DNA of 64,000 bases from Seison nebaliae (taxonomy: Eukaryota > Rotifera > Pararotatoria > Seisonacea > Seisonidae), in assembly GCA_023231475.1 (NCBI GenBank), contig JALJEE010001426.1, positions 46,546 to 110,545 of the forward strand, given 5' to 3'. Numbering within the stretch: the stretch's first letter is position 1; every line of letters begins with the position of its first letter. Positions 36,483 to 49,730 of the stretch are shown here, piece after piece. The notes below the pieces were generated by a model that saw only the letters and a list, made by a program, of their open reading frames with translations, made no database searches and was not told where the DNA came from. The position numbers and the translations under genes are program-made.

Positions 36483-38092
36483 ATGATGATACGTTTTCTC
36501 AATCATTTATTTCACTCTTATAACATCATTTTATTATTTGCATTTTTTCATATTATTCATACTGAAGTGACTACTATTGTTCAACATGTTAAAAAAGGTA
36601 AATCGTTTTCCGTCGAATGTTTCAATCAGATTCCTCTCCCTTGGATGAAAGATAGAGATTGTCTTATTACGTTCATAGAACATGCTCCTGAAAATCCTAA
36701 CATATCAATACCAATTTTATCTCCCACTTGTAGTCTGCTGCAAATTTCATCGAAATTTGATTATCGACAATATGAAAATGGGAATCATTTGACTATCCAC
36801 AATACAAAATTTTCTGATGGTGGCACTTACCATTGCCATTCCACAATCCAAAAAGTAATTTATGTAATCCATGTTTATGACACGGGTTATGTTGATTTAC
36901 GTGTTAATCGTGATGTGAGAAACCCGAGATTAATTCATGTGAAACTATTTCATCGACGATCATTTCCAATGGCACATTTAACTTTATTCGATTTCCAAAA
37001 TCAATTGAAAATTATGGAGTTTCCAAACATTTCTTCTCAAGTTAAAATACAAGATCAGCTGTTAAAGGATGATAATTCGAAGAAGAAAACTTTAAAAACT
37101 GCATTACTAAATTTCACCTTTTATCAATCCGTTTTAAGTGAATATACTCAATTGAAATATGTCTTACAATCGAATCAGTTCATAAAAATCTCACCAAACT
37201 TCTTAAATAGAACTCAAATATTCTCCATATTAAATGTGGGAAATGAATTGGTTCAACAACTGTCTGGCAGTATTGTTAAAAGAATTATCTATACAATAAA
37301 TTTGAATTTTAGAGAAAGTTCAATTTTTATATATTCACAATTTTTACCTTTTGTATTAGGTGGTTTAATCGATCGAACTAAATGGAACGTTATCCTTTGT
37401 ATCACAGGTATTTTGAATGTGCTAACGCTTTTATTCGGTCTCGTGCAAATATTATTTGCACGTTACATCGTCTTTAAATCAATTATTAGTTATTTCAATT
37501 TTTATATTAATGTTCATTAGAGTTTTATTAAGATCATTCTGATGTGAAACAAATTAGATGGGCATTGATTGTTCATGTCATCATATCATCCCTTTTGATC
37601 ATCACTATGACATTCTTTTGGGCTGATGGTAATCGAGCACATCTTCAGGTATTCAAAATGGAAGAGAGACATTCATTGATCATAGCGGGAAGTATAGCGA
37701 TATATCATACCGTTATTTTGGTAATCGCCATTTGTTATCATTTAGTAAAAAGTTTGAAATGTTTTCTAAATAAAAAAAGAAACAATAAATTTAATCACAT
37801 GTCAGGTTCATTTTTTGGATCAAAAAACATTCGAACTTATGTGGCTGCATACATTTTAATATTTGTTATAACAATTGTATCATTCATGGGATACTTGACA
37901 TTGATCGACAGTTAGAATTATTGACGACACCACTTTCTAATTTCATTACATTATATAGTCAAATTTGCAATGGTCGCTTCTGTTCTGTCCTACGTTTTGA
38001 CTCTAATGACCGTTACAGCAAATTTGGTGATATTAAGGAATAACATTGAGAATAATTATGATAAATCTCATTTCAATTTCTTTTTTTATTAA
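36483..38092 (+). CDS. Ig-like ectodomain protein with five predicted membrane helices
   Basis: Exons 36483-37488, 37533-37910 and 37959-38092 give 505 residues across introns of 44 and 48 bp. A signal-like hydrophobic N-terminus (IILLFAFFHIIH) is followed by an Ig-type domain at about 35-135, with the two cysteines in SFSVECFN and DGGTYHCHS, the latter a typical DxGxYxC motif. The rest of the ectodomain (to about 290) has a few N-x-S/T sites. Five hydrophobic segments follow, beginning WNVILCITGILN, WALIVHVIISSLL, SLIIAGSIAIYH, YVAAYILIFVITI and MVASVLSYVLTL. An Ig domain joined to a five-pass membrane part is not an arrangement I recognise. Function unknown; a surface receptor or adhesion role is only a guess. 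Confidence 0.68.
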
Positions 38093-38160
38093 AGAGAAAA
38101 ATAAAATAATTTTTTTCCTATTTCCATTTTTAATTTACGATTTTTAGTAATTTCACCAGT

Positions 38161-40696
38161 ATGTCTGAATCAAGTATAAGTATGGGATCGTCGATGCTGT
38201 CCGAATTATCTAATCCGGAAAACACAGCAGTGACTTCTCACTTTGTTGAATCGACGAAATTACCATTAGCACCGTTACATAGTAAAATGGTTGTGAATTT
38301 TGAATTATTTCTGAAGATGTTTCTATTTCTCTATAGATTTTATTAGATAATGCTCGTCGTCGTAATCGTGAAATATTATTTGAGGAATTGGATGAAATAG
38401 AAGAGAAGAGAGTACTTCTCGATGGTTTGGATCAATTAAATGTTACTTGTATCTCATATAACGTTGGACAAAGAATGAAAGAGTTTAAATTGAAAGATTA
38501 AAATAATTAATTTCATTTCTGATATAGACATATAATCAAATTTATAAATAAACAAATCGATATGTATTGGAATAAGGTTCGAACGAATAAAAGAAAAAAA
38601 GAAACTGATCTTCAACAACGAATCAAAATGAGAAGGTTTAAAGTGAAAGTGGGCGAAGGACCAGATGTTGGATGGAATAGTGTTCCTGAAATTGAGGAGT
38701 TCCTCTCACTTCAGCACGAGAAGAGAGTTCAAGAAGATAAGTATAAACAATTCAAACATATCCAACGAAACTACGAAAAATTACAATTTGATGAAATGGA
38801 TGAGGAATTAATACCTGGCGTTGATTCTCTAAACACTCACAGATATGTACTGATTCAAAATCACAAAGAACAGAAACGGCGAAAAGATAAATATAAAAGT
38901 AATTTTGTTTTAATATTTTTTTTGAAAATTATAATTCTTTTAATAGATTCTATTCCTATAGAGAAAGCGGAATTGAAAGCATATAAAGATAAACACTTCG
39001 ATTTAGTACAGGAAGAGATTCATGAAGAACCTGATGATTTCCAGAATGAATTGTTAAGAACGGAAATTGAATTCTCACAATTTGTCAACGATAAATTAAG
39101 TTTGATTGCTTTTCGAACATTTTTCATTGAACCTGTTTCCAGATCATAAGGTTACTGAGATGGTTCGAGATGAGTATGGAGAAGATTGGAATATAATCAT
39201 CTTTCCAACGAATGATGAATTGCCAATGAGTGAAAATGATTTATTTTTGAAATATCGTGATGAATTTATGGAGAAAATATTAAGAGATTATAAAATGGAT
39301 GTTCGTTTGACCGAAGCGCAAAAGCGGCAGCGACAATTATTAGATCATACTTTAAAGAAAAATAAAGTGCGATTATTCACAACGAAAATGGCTTATAAGA
39401 AGAAAGAAGAGAAAAAGGAAGACACCGAAGATGATGAAACAAATGTATCAGGTTCAAAGAAAGAATCGAACCCATCAGATGAATATAATGAGGAGAAGAA
39501 TGAGAAGAGTGAAGATGAAGAAGAAGGGGAAGGAGAAGGAGAAGAATTGGAAGAGCAAGGAGAAGAGGAAGAGGAGGAAGAAGAAGAAGGAGAAGTATCA
39601 AAATCTCCCAGTGCAAAATCTGTACCAAGTCTAATAACAGTCGGTAGTGATGAGATAGAAATACCTGATGAATCAGATAAGAAAGAATTTGATTATTCGA
39701 TTATTGGAGAAAACACTTCGATTGATTTGGTACAAAGTGAAAATTTGTATGACATTCAATCCGAATCGACAGAACCAAGTATTTGTCCTCAATTTTACGC
39801 TTTCATGAAATGGCGAGAATGGACTAAAGACGGTCGTTTCTGGAAACATGGAGACTATGCTTGTGGTGAACCGAAACAAAAATATTTAGAATTTCGTATT
39901 TGGCAAAAGAATGCTGGACAATTTAATGCGCCTCTCTCCACCACCGAAATGAGACGACGTGATATATGTACAAAAAAGAAGAATTATATTTTACGCCAAA
40001 AAGTGTTGGATGAAAAAGCAATGAATAAATTATTGGAGAAAATCCATAATGTCCGTTTCGAATTATTGGAAGAGAAAATGCAAAATAAGAAAGCTCAGAA
40101 ACGTTTTGCTGGTGACGAATTAGATGTAACGGATGTGACGTCACCAAATTTATTAGACACAGATGAAAATGAGATGGAGGAAGAAGATGAAGAAACGGAT
40201 CAGATTGACGATGAGAATATGAATGAGAATAATCGAAATTGGAATAATTTAAGACGAAAAGATTTCTTAAGATTTAACAAAAACAATTCTGCTCATTTCC
40301 CTCAAAACAACAACAACAATAATGGAAATGGCTCAGTGAAAACTAATAAAAGTACGAAAAGTGAAATCGATCGATTAACACATCCAAAATTGAATGATAT
40401 TACAATGACTCTACGATCCAGTTAGATATTTGATAAAATAATTTTTTCATTTATTTCTGTTTCATTCGAAACACTCAACAGATTCTCGAGCTTTTGCCGC
40501 TGATCATCTGGCTCTTCAAGGAAGTACCACTATCATCAATGAATTAGAGTCAGAGAAGGTGATTGATGATGATCAGTTAGATTTGGATTATCTTGAAATG
40601 GAAAAAGTGGATAATAATACCTTTCGGGTACCGATCAATTTAAGAATGATTATTTATTGTTCTGAAACTATTGGCAAACATGGAGTATTTGCTTAA
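38161..40696 (+). CDS. Coiled-coil protein with acidic block, family not recognised
   Basis: Exons 38161-38289, 38337-38482, 38528-38898, 38947-39099, 39143-40420 and 40482-40696 all join in frame (763 residues). The N-terminal third is charged and helical (ARRRNREILFEELDEIEEKR). The middle has a Glu/Asp/Lys block (about 39410-39600), almost pure Glu in places. A more globular segment follows: ICPQFYAFMKWREWTKDGRF then WKHGDYACGEPKQKYLEF. After it come another coiled coil, an Asn run and a conserved-looking C-terminus (NSRAFAADHLALQG to GKHGVFA). I do not know the family; cytoskeletal, axonemal or chromatin-related coiled-coil proteins would all be possible. Its 3' end lies 25 bp from that of the convergent kinase gene, so the two 3'UTRs probably overlap. 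Confidence 0.62.
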
Positions 40697-40721
40697 ACTT
40701 AATAATAATAATATAAAATAT

Positions 40722-43548
40722 CTATCTTCTTTTAATTCGACGAACAAGAAGCGACTCAGAATTACCATCATTTACATTATGTTTCGTCGGATCAAAAAAT
40801 TTCATTAAAATTTTTTTCTTACTTGAACTTTTATCATTTTCTAAACCAACCAAATATTTATTATTCCTTAAAATCGGTAGCACTGTTGGAGTTTCGTCAC
40901 GATATGTTTTCCTTTGTGGTCTCTTCGTTGGTTCTCCATTGTTTTTCACACCCAAACTTCTAATTCCATTGGTGGGATGGTAGTTTATTGAATCTTTCGT
41001 GTAGAACCGTCTACTTTTTTTGTGACGTCTATGTTTCCCCTCTTTGGTAGGAGTAGTTTTCGAAACCGACGGTAAGTGATTAGGCGCTTGCTTGTGAGCC
41101 ACAGGTTTCGTTTTAATCGAACCTTCCACTTTCGTTTTACCTGTATATGTCGTTCTACTGGATCTCTGTCGTGCCAAAGTACCGAGTATTCCTTGATGTA
41201 AAGCGAGTACTGGTTTCTTTTCAAGTTCCTGTTTCCTGATTCTTCCGATCTCAGTTCTTTTCTCACTTTTCTGAGTAGGCTTTGAATATATTTCGTAAGG
41301 ATGTGTCAACCTTCTTTCGGTATTGTCAAATAGAGAACCTCTCTGACTTAATGTTGCTATTGAAATACTTTTCTTATTAGTGGCAAGCTATAAGAAGAAA
41401 AGTAAAATGTGATGAAATGAGAAGAATTTAAATAAACAAATTGATTACTTATTCGCCTATCATCTATACTACTACGAACATGTGGTTTCATCTTGTTCAG
41501 TTTAGTTTGTTTGGGGGAAGAATGATGCTTTTTCACGACGTTCGTCGTTTGTGTATGACCTTCACTAATTGGTGCCGTTTCATCATTATTCGACTCAACC
41601 TCATTCGGTTTAATATCATTCGTATCTGTTGCTATTGATTCATTATCGAGTGGTAATGATTGATTTGCGATCTGTTCTGCGGCTTTATCTAAACTCTTAT
41701 TTATTGTTTGGTCATAAGTGTTTTCCAAATTTTTATCTAATGTTTCATCCATTGTATTCTCCGATTTTTCTTCAGGCACATCTTCAATGACTTTTTTCTT
41801 TCTATCTGAAATTTCAGAAAGTTCCTCATCATTTCGTTTACTTTCTTTATTTAGGTCATCCTTCTATTTTTTGAAGTTAAATTTAAGTTTTAATAATTTT
41901 AATAAAATAAAAAAATAATAAAAATTAACTGCTATGTTTATCGTTTCACTGATCGTTATTGCAGGTTTGGTGTACGTAGTAGGATTAATGTCATCGATTT
42001 TAGATGTTTCATCGTCACTCATAAGAGAAGGTTCGAGATCTCTATCACCATCCTTATTCTTTTTCTCCTTCATCTTATTTTCCACGTCATTACCCTGTTT
42101 CTCATTGTCCCCTGCTGTACTATGGTCTGTATTTTCCTAGAAGTATTTAGCAACTTGCTAGGTAAATTTAAGATGATATTAAAATTTCACCTTTTCTTCC
42201 TCATTTAGTGTTACTTGTGAATCAATAGACTTTGTTTTCTTTTTATCGCCAGATATTCGATTTTCTTTTTCTTTATTTTTACGGAATTTAGCAAACTTCT
42301 CCATATCTTTTGCTTCTAATTTCTATCAATTCATTCGGCTAGAATTAAAATTTTAAGTTATTTAAAATAACTCCTAAATAATCTTCAATAACAACGTTCC
42401 ATTTGTCTTTGGTGAAACAGAAATGAGAAACGCAGTCTTCTGCTGTCAATCTGTCCATTTGTAGCATGGTTAGACAACCCTTATCGTGCGAGATAATTTC
42501 ATTAGAATTTCATGGGAAAATAAATGGAGAAAACTTTAATAAACTGAAGCATTTCACTTGAACAGACTTTTCCATATCGTTGATCCAAATTAATAATCTT
42601 CAACGGCTTAGGTATTTTGAATTTTCGCAGATGTGGATTATTCTCAAAGTAGTTTCCCAATATTTCAGGTACAGGTCCTAAAAAGTTTTTTAAACATTTA
42701 ATTTTCTTAATTTGTTTTCTCACCTAAACAAGAACATATCCCATACAATTGATCCAAATCCGTTTTTCCTTCCACAAACGCATTTCCGGTTAAGATTTCG
42801 ACACATATACAACCAATCGACCAAATATCAACAGACCTAGCTAACAATAGTATTAGATGAGTTTGATAACATCCTCCTATAACTTCGTATAATTTGGACT
42901 TCCTACTAATAATTCTGGACTACGATACCATCTTGTGGCAACATAATCGGTTAAGCGTTCGTGATGTTTGGGAGCAAATCTAGCGAAGCCAAAATCACAT
43001 ATCTTTACAACGCCCTTTTCAGATAAAAGTATATTTTCCGGTTTTATGTCACGATGTAAAATCTAATTGAATTGTTAATGGATGATTAATGAAATAGTTA
43101 TAAATGAAACATTTATAGAATGTAGATATTTTATACCTCGACATATTTGGTAAATGAATAATTTTGTCTTATCTTCTCCAATACCACCAATACCTCCATG
43201 TCCATCATCGCCTAGTCGATACATTTCGTCTAATAATGTCGTTTCAACTAATTCGAAAACCATATGTAATTTTCGTTCATTATGAAAATATTCAATTAAA
43301 TGTACAAGGTTATAATGATTAATTGTCTGTTGGGAAATTGAAGAGGGAATTCGACTTTAAACCCAATTTTAATAAATAACTTTCAACATTAAAATTTCGC
43401 GTTGAGCTATTTTCCGAACATTCTTATCATCACCGTTATCAATAAATTTTTTTATGGCAACAACTTCATTCGTTTCAAGGCTTAGACATCGATACACTTT
43501 GCCATAGGCACCAGTGCCCAAAACTTTTAATATTTTGAATCTGTCCAT
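40722..43548 (-). CDS. CDKL-family protein kinase with long basic tail
   Basis: Exons 43548-43381, 43326-43111, 43062-42884, 42836-42724, 42677-42535, 42479-42372, 42322-42191, 42136-41930, 41863 to about 41449, and about 41388-40722. The kinase domain (1-310) is complete: [29 protein letters not shown] and the activation loop [15 protein letters not shown] with a MAPK-like T-x-[17 protein letters not shown] and the CDKL-type VAIKKF and DFGFAR place it in the cyclin-dependent kinase-like group (CDKL1-5), linked to cilia, microtubules and neurons in animals. A tail of about 450 residues follows: acidic/Thr-Asn-rich repeats, then a very basic C-terminus ([21 protein letters not shown]). A long tail recalls CDKL5, TDY recalls CDKL1-4. 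The last junction is unresolved: the simplest donor (41448) needs acceptor 41373 rather than the better-looking one at 41389. Confidence 0.85.
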
Positions 43549-44098
43549 TAGTTCATAGTTTCTACTTTAGGTATAATAAAATACAGAAATAAACTGACTA
43601 GATTCGAATACGAACAATACAAGAGCGTTAAAGAGAAAACAAATCAAAACAGAAATAAAGTATTGGTCTATGTACAATAAAGAATTTCAACTTCACTTTC
43701 AAATGAATAATCTTTGAAAATTATGTTTCTTTGATGACTGGTAAGGATTGGTTTAGTAGAAGAATTAAGAAACTTTTCAAACTGAACTGGAGTTATTGAA
43801 CTTGGGGATCGTTTAACGAGATAAAACTTCTAACGATGTTCTAGTTGGAGGAAGACCGCTATTCTCGGTAGAATGATAATCCAATTAAATAATCGACGTA
43901 ACAATAAAATATCCGCCTTTTGAAAGATTTAGCTCGTTCATTTGATTAGAAGGAGAAAGTTCGTTAAGAAAAGAGTTTAATATATAAATAAAAGAGGAAA
44001 TGAAAAGAATTTCTTAAATCTTTTTACAAACAATACATAAATTATAAATTGTAAAAATTGGAAATAGGGGAAATATAATAATGTGTGTTCTTTTTCTT
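43549..44098. other. Intergenic region, kinase promoter and Pax6 3' end
   Basis: About 550 bp between the kinase start and the Pax6 stop, both on minus. AT-rich; no coding signal seen. Confidence 0.4.
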
Positions 44099-45966
44099 TC
44101 AATTTCTACTAGAAGCATTCACTTCTCCATTTCCATTAGAAATTGTATTGTTCATTGCTAGAAAGTTAAGCATATTGACTCCATTGGGAAAGAATTGAAA
44201 TGAGTTTGAATAACAATTATTCTCATAATTGAGCGTTTCATCATATGTCGAAGAGTTTTGTTGCATCGTCAACAGGTTTTGTTGCATTTGCAAGAACGAA
44301 TCATTAATTTTTTCATTATTCGATTGCAATGGTTCATTCGAACCATAATGCGTCTTCTTCGAACTGATATCATCATTTGAATCTAATCTTCGTTTTCGAT
44401 TATTTATATTTTCATTATTATCATTCAGATTATTGTTATTATTATTATTATTCATATTTAATTGACTAATTTGTTGCTGTTGTTGTTGTTGTTGAAGATG
44501 ATTAATTGATTGATCATTAGTTTTATTGTTATTATTGTCTATTAAATTACTATCAATATTATCGATAATATTATGTTTGATTTCCGAGTTATTATTATTG
44601 TTGTTGTTATTATTGTTAGTGTGATTCGTCACTTCTATATTATTATTCGAATCTTGATGATCATAATTTTCCTGAAAAACAAACAAAAAAGATGAGATGA
44701 GTTTTTAAATAGAATCGAAAGGAATATTAACAGTAATTTCTGGTTTAATTTCTAATTGTAAATTTGGTTCGGTTGAATTATATCTCTGATTGGACAAATA
44801 TGCTTGAGAGAACAAATTCGGCTGAGCATATAATGAATAAGTTGAGGGATCATTTAACATTGTATAACAGAATGAGTTATTATTATTATTATTATTTCCA
44901 TTCAAACAATTCAATGATTGACTATCGAATATTGAAGAGGAACCGATATCAGTTGAAGCGGATGCCAATGCAGTTGAGGCGTAAAACGGATTCACCAATG
45001 ATGAATGACCTGATTGTTGAATTGGCGAATAGTTCGTCTGATTTATTCCAAATTTATCAACAGAAATCGAATTTAAATTAAAATTATCGATTGTTGATTG
45101 ATCCGTTTGATTCGAATGTTGATTTACGACCGTACTTTGTTGTTGTTGTTGTTGCTGATGTTGTTGCTGCTGTTGTTGTTGAAGAACATCGTTATGAGCT
45201 TTCTCACTTCGGTTTTTGTCTTCACGACGAGCTTTAGCACGTCGATTTGAGAACCAAACTTGTATTCTTGGTTCAGGTAAACTGATAATTTTTGATAATT
45301 CTTCTCTTTGAAATACGTCAGGATATTGAGTTCTCGCAAATGCTAATTGCAATAATTAAAATATTGTATTAAAATTATTTATTATAATTATTTAAAATTA
45401 ACCTTGTTCTAATGCTTCCAATTGATCGGATGTGAATGTTGTTCGATTTCTTTGGGGTTTCCTCCCATGAATTGAATTAGGTGAATTTTTGTTTGTATTC
45501 TTTGTGTTGGTGTCGGGCGTGGTGGAAGGTGGTGGGACAATTGATGACATTGAATGTGTGGAAATTTGAGGTTTACTTTCAACCGTTTCTCGTCGTTCAT
45601 TCTTCGAATTTAAATGGATGTCAATTGTCGATGTATTTTGAAGTTTATTCGTAGAGGATGGGGAAATGGACGACAATGAAGTTGAAGAATTGTTTGGCGA
45701 GGGAGTACAATTGGTCGATTTAATTAATTGTTCCGTATTGGACTTATGAAGATTAGTTGATTCTAATAAATTTGAATAATCGTTTTGTGAATGAATTTGT
45801 AGTTGGTTAATATTATCATTAGAATTTGTCATAAGTAATTGTTGTGACTGTTGAAGATAATCGGTTTGTTGCATGATTTGCGGCATACAATTGAGTTCAT
45901 TCGATTTGGTTGTATTTGAAGGAGATAACATCAAATTAAATTCATTATAACTTGACATTACAATAC

Positions 45967-46006
<40 letters not shown>

Positions 46007-49000
46007 GTTCTTGTTGTTATTTGTCGAATAGTAATTCTTCTTAAGATATTCTAATTTTTCTGCTTTTAATGAACTATTCGATTCGTAACCACTCGAATTA
46101 CTTCCATTACTCCTGGCTGAACTATAAGTTTGTATTTGGTTATGTGACAACGGCATATTATTATCAATCTCATCAATCATTCGATTCACTTCTGGTCCAA
46201 TAACCAATGAAGGTTCAGATATTGTTGACTCTTCTGCAATCGTTTCAGTAAGATAATCCTCACTCGATTTATCACTTCTTTCCTCACTGTAATCTAAAAC
46301 TTTCGGATGTTCTATTATTCAAGAATCATCGTCAGAGGAAAAGAAAAGAGAATTACATTAAATGATTAATCGAAGAAAATCGCTTCAACATTGAATGGAC
46401 AAGACAGTGACATATAATGAGAAAAAGAATGGAGAAATTACGAGTCGAAAAGTTTGTGGGAAGTAAAAGGCATTTCATTAGAATATTGATTAGAATTTCA
46501 TTAGAGTAATTTCACTTATTGAAAAGTTGAGGAGAAAGGACAATGCATATCAACAATAACTTTCTTTCGCCTAACTCCTTAGTCTTAATGGAAATTTAAA
46601 TTTAATTAACCGCTCCAATGCTTCGTCAACACAACTCAGAGAAATATATTATTACGTATTCGAAAAGAAATATAAAGGGAATGACGTTACATTTGTTCAT
46701 TGTCGATCTACCTTTCGCCTACTATCTCTCTATCTCTCAATATTCTTATCATTCTTCAACATCTCCAATATTGATGATAATATCATAAGATAAAATAAAC
46801 ATCTCCAATTGAACATTGACAGTTTATATAAGTTTACTTTAACATCATCATCCTGAATACCATTAACAATAACAACAACAACTATAATATCAACATCGAC
46901 AATCTTGTTCAATATATTTATATGGTCATATCATAATAATCATTATGATGATCAATAGTGTCAAGTTAGATTTATCTACAGAATGAAATGTTTGGAAGGA
47001 AAATACGATAGCCAATTTTTTCAGTTTCTCGTATAATAATAATGACAAATGTATACTCACATCAATAACTTTTCTTATGAGACAATTATTAGCGAAAGTT
47101 CATTATAGCAAAACTGAACGTTTTCGGTTTCCTTCGGGTTATGTTTATATTTTGCAACCACCGAATTAAAAGAAAATCATTGACGAGTGAGGAGGGAGTA
47201 GTGCAATATAGTGTTCTTTTTTCATTCGAATCCTATTGGGTAACTAAATTCGTCTTGTAAAAGACGAGATAAGAACAAACAAAGCGAAAGACACTTTTAC
47301 TTGGAAGAAATGAAAGGGGAATGTCGAAGTTGTTCGACGGGGGACAATAGCCGATAGTCCACGAAGATAAAAAATTATTAATTCTCGAGTAGAAGAAAAC
47401 ACACATTGGTAAGAAGAAATGATTACACAACTATTTACGATTGAGATGTAACGGCGGAAATGCGAAGGATGAGCGAAGCGAAGAATTCGCTTGTCGATGC
47501 GTAAGAAAATTGAAAGATAACAATTAAGATAATGACGATAATTGAAACAAGAAATAATCGACAACATGAGTAACAATGATATAAAATAATTCAGAAATTT
47601 TCCCATTTCAATTCCTTAGTAGCCTACATTTCTCTCATCTATATTACTGTCATCCTCATCATAATAAGCATCGATGTACATAGTCGATTATTATCGTTAC
47701 TTCACCATCTACACGGATTATGCGGAGTTTGAGGAGAGTGATTGGTCCAAATACTTATAGGCTGAAATAAACGAATGATTTACGAAATATCTTCATCACG
47801 AGACACTAAACTTTCATAGATTTATTTTTTATAATTACTTATGAATCCATCATTATCATCATCATCATTCTCTGATGATGACGACGACAGAAGCCTCTAT
47901 GGATACTTAGTGATGACAGTCACTTTGACGCTTTTCACTTGACGATTTCTCCTCATCATAATTATCGAATCAACCATATATCTCATGAAAAAGATATAGT
48001 AATTACAATTAAATGGATTATTGAAAAATTTTTCTTTTTCATCTTCTCAACTTTCATTATTCTTCTTCTTCGAAAATTCACGTTAGTCAGTCAGATCTTA
48101 AATTCTCCTTTATAATTTCCGTTTCTTATGACAAGCACGCATTCTTATAAAATATCTTTTTCTTACACTTACATAATATTAATAAGAATAAAAGAATTAT
48201 AAATTCGTCTATAATTCTAACCAGAATAATCATTATTATCTGCATTCTTCAACACTCGAGAGTGAGTTAACAGATTTTCTTGATCAACATTTGCTGACTC
48301 ATCCGTTTTCTCTAATGTCTCATTCATATTCTCTTCACTTTTCTCTTCGTTGCTCCTTTCTTTCTCTTGCAATTGTGATGTCACGTCTTTATTATTTTCA
48401 GGTTCATCTTTTTCAATTTGCTCATTATATTGTTGTGGTTGTTGATGTTGAATGTTTTCAATGTTTGACATGGAATAATTATTACTCACCGGCCATGTAC
48501 ACATTGATTGCCAGGCATTGATTAATCGATTCTTATCCAACATCTCATTTTCTTGCTTCTTCTGTAGATGACTAGTGTCCTGATTATTATTTGTGCTTTG
48601 CGATTGTGTTGTCGCGCCGTTTAATGCTAACAATTGATTAGGATTACAACATAATCCTGCGGCTGCTGCTGCAGCTGCAAACATGTTTAATGCTGCAGGA
48701 TGTTGATTACTGGCGGCAATGAGAGCAGCATTGGAATATCCCAGTCCACTAGCAGCAGCAGCAGCTGCAGCTGCAACGGCCGCAGCAGCAGCATCTTGTT
48801 GTTTAGCTGCCAAATTTCTTAGAACTCGATTAATTGATGAAACCTTCAATGAAATGATTTAGAGGAATAATTATGGAATAAAGGAACTAACACTTGGAAT
48901 ATTATCAGGTGTACAACAACCATCATTCAATAATCGATCACGAATCTCCCAAGCGAAAATTGACGGGCATTCTCTCTTATACATTGTTATTCTTGCGATT

Positions 49001-49323
49001 ACATCGTTTGTGGCAACTCGTGGTTTCGATCCACCAATAGCTCTCGGTTTTATGGAACCTGTCTCATAATATCGTCCAAGTATTTTACTTACACATCCAT
49101 TACTCACTTGAAGAATGCGTGAAATGTCACAAGGTCTAGCTCCCTGGTGTGCTAATTCAACTATGCGATGACGTGTCCTCTCAGGTAGTGGTCGTCCATT
49201 GACAAAGACGCCACCTAACTGATTGACACCACTGTGTCCTTCCATCATCATAAACAACTTAAGTCCACGATCGATAATAGAAGAGATAGTTGAAGAAGAT
49301 AAATATCTGTTTTCGAGTAACAC
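44099..49323 (-). CDS. PAX6: Pax6/eyeless paired-homeodomain transcription factor
   Basis: Exons 49323 (or 49251)-48892, 48843-48222, 46311-45403, 45342-44732 and 44671-44099 join in frame to 1024-1048 residues. The paired domain is complete ([77 protein letters not shown]) and split by an intron in the SVSS segment. The homeodomain ([18 protein letters not shown] to WFSNRRAK) has the Ser-50 of PAX classes and is split after LEQ. No octapeptide lies between, as in Pax6. Pax6 controls eye and neural development. The protein is over twice the vertebrate length, through a poly-Ala tract right after the paired domain, Asn and Gln runs on both sides of the homeodomain, and a long C-terminus. The residue after AK in helix 3 is Ala where Trp is usual. 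MMMEGHSG at 49251 is the more typical start. Confidence 0.93.
46312..48221 (-). other. Large intron of Pax6 (1.9 kb)
   Basis: By far the longest intron in the window. It runs from donor GTTAGA (48221) to the acceptor ending AATAG (46312) and separates the paired-domain exons from the homeodomain exons. Phase 1 on both sides, completing a Glu codon. Such introns in Pax6 often hold enhancers; nothing specific is visible apart from AT-rich and ATC-repeat stretches (about 47840-47895). Confidence 0.6.
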
Positions 49324-49689
49324 AAGTTGTTATATGGGAAGAAATGATAAGTTTGGCGATAATGTTAGTTACCGAAATGAAAGAACCGAATGGAAAGGAA
49401 AGTGGGGGAAATAAGAGAAATACCTTTTACATTTATTGGAATGAAAACATCATTTGGAATTGTAGACATTAATGAAGGAAATTTATTGATAAATGAAGCG
49501 AAAAAATGAATAAATTCCATTGTCATCAACTTATCATCAATTTCTTAAAGAATTGTTAACTCGTGAAAAAATAGAATTATGTAGAAATAATTTCCATCTC
49601 TAACTCCTCCTCTTTTTACTTGATCTCACTTCGAGTTCTTACTATTCTCATTAGGTGCTACCTCTCATATAAACGAGAATCGAGCTACA

Positions 49690-49730
49690 AACTAACTAAA
49701 TAACTAACTAACTAACTGCCTAACTAACTG
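49690..49730. repeat. (CTAA)n microsatellite
   Basis: Interrupted tandem repeats of the tetranucleotide ACTA/CTAA with one GC-containing interruption, about 370 bp upstream of the Pax6 coding start. Confidence 0.85.

Noticed and set aside
39377-39628. Leu-rich minus-strand frame
   Set aside because: Shadow of the Glu-rich block of the plus-strand coiled-coil gene (GAA/GAG read as TTC/CTC frames).
47840-47900. ATC/ATG repeats as a CRISPR-like or regulatory array
   Set aside because: Short simple-sequence DNA in a eukaryotic intron, without spaced identical repeats.
44099-49323. Treating the paired-domain and homeodomain parts as two genes
   Set aside because: The 1.9 kb gap joins in phase (TCT G + AA CAT) and the combination paired domain plus Ser50 homeodomain without octapeptide is Pax6.
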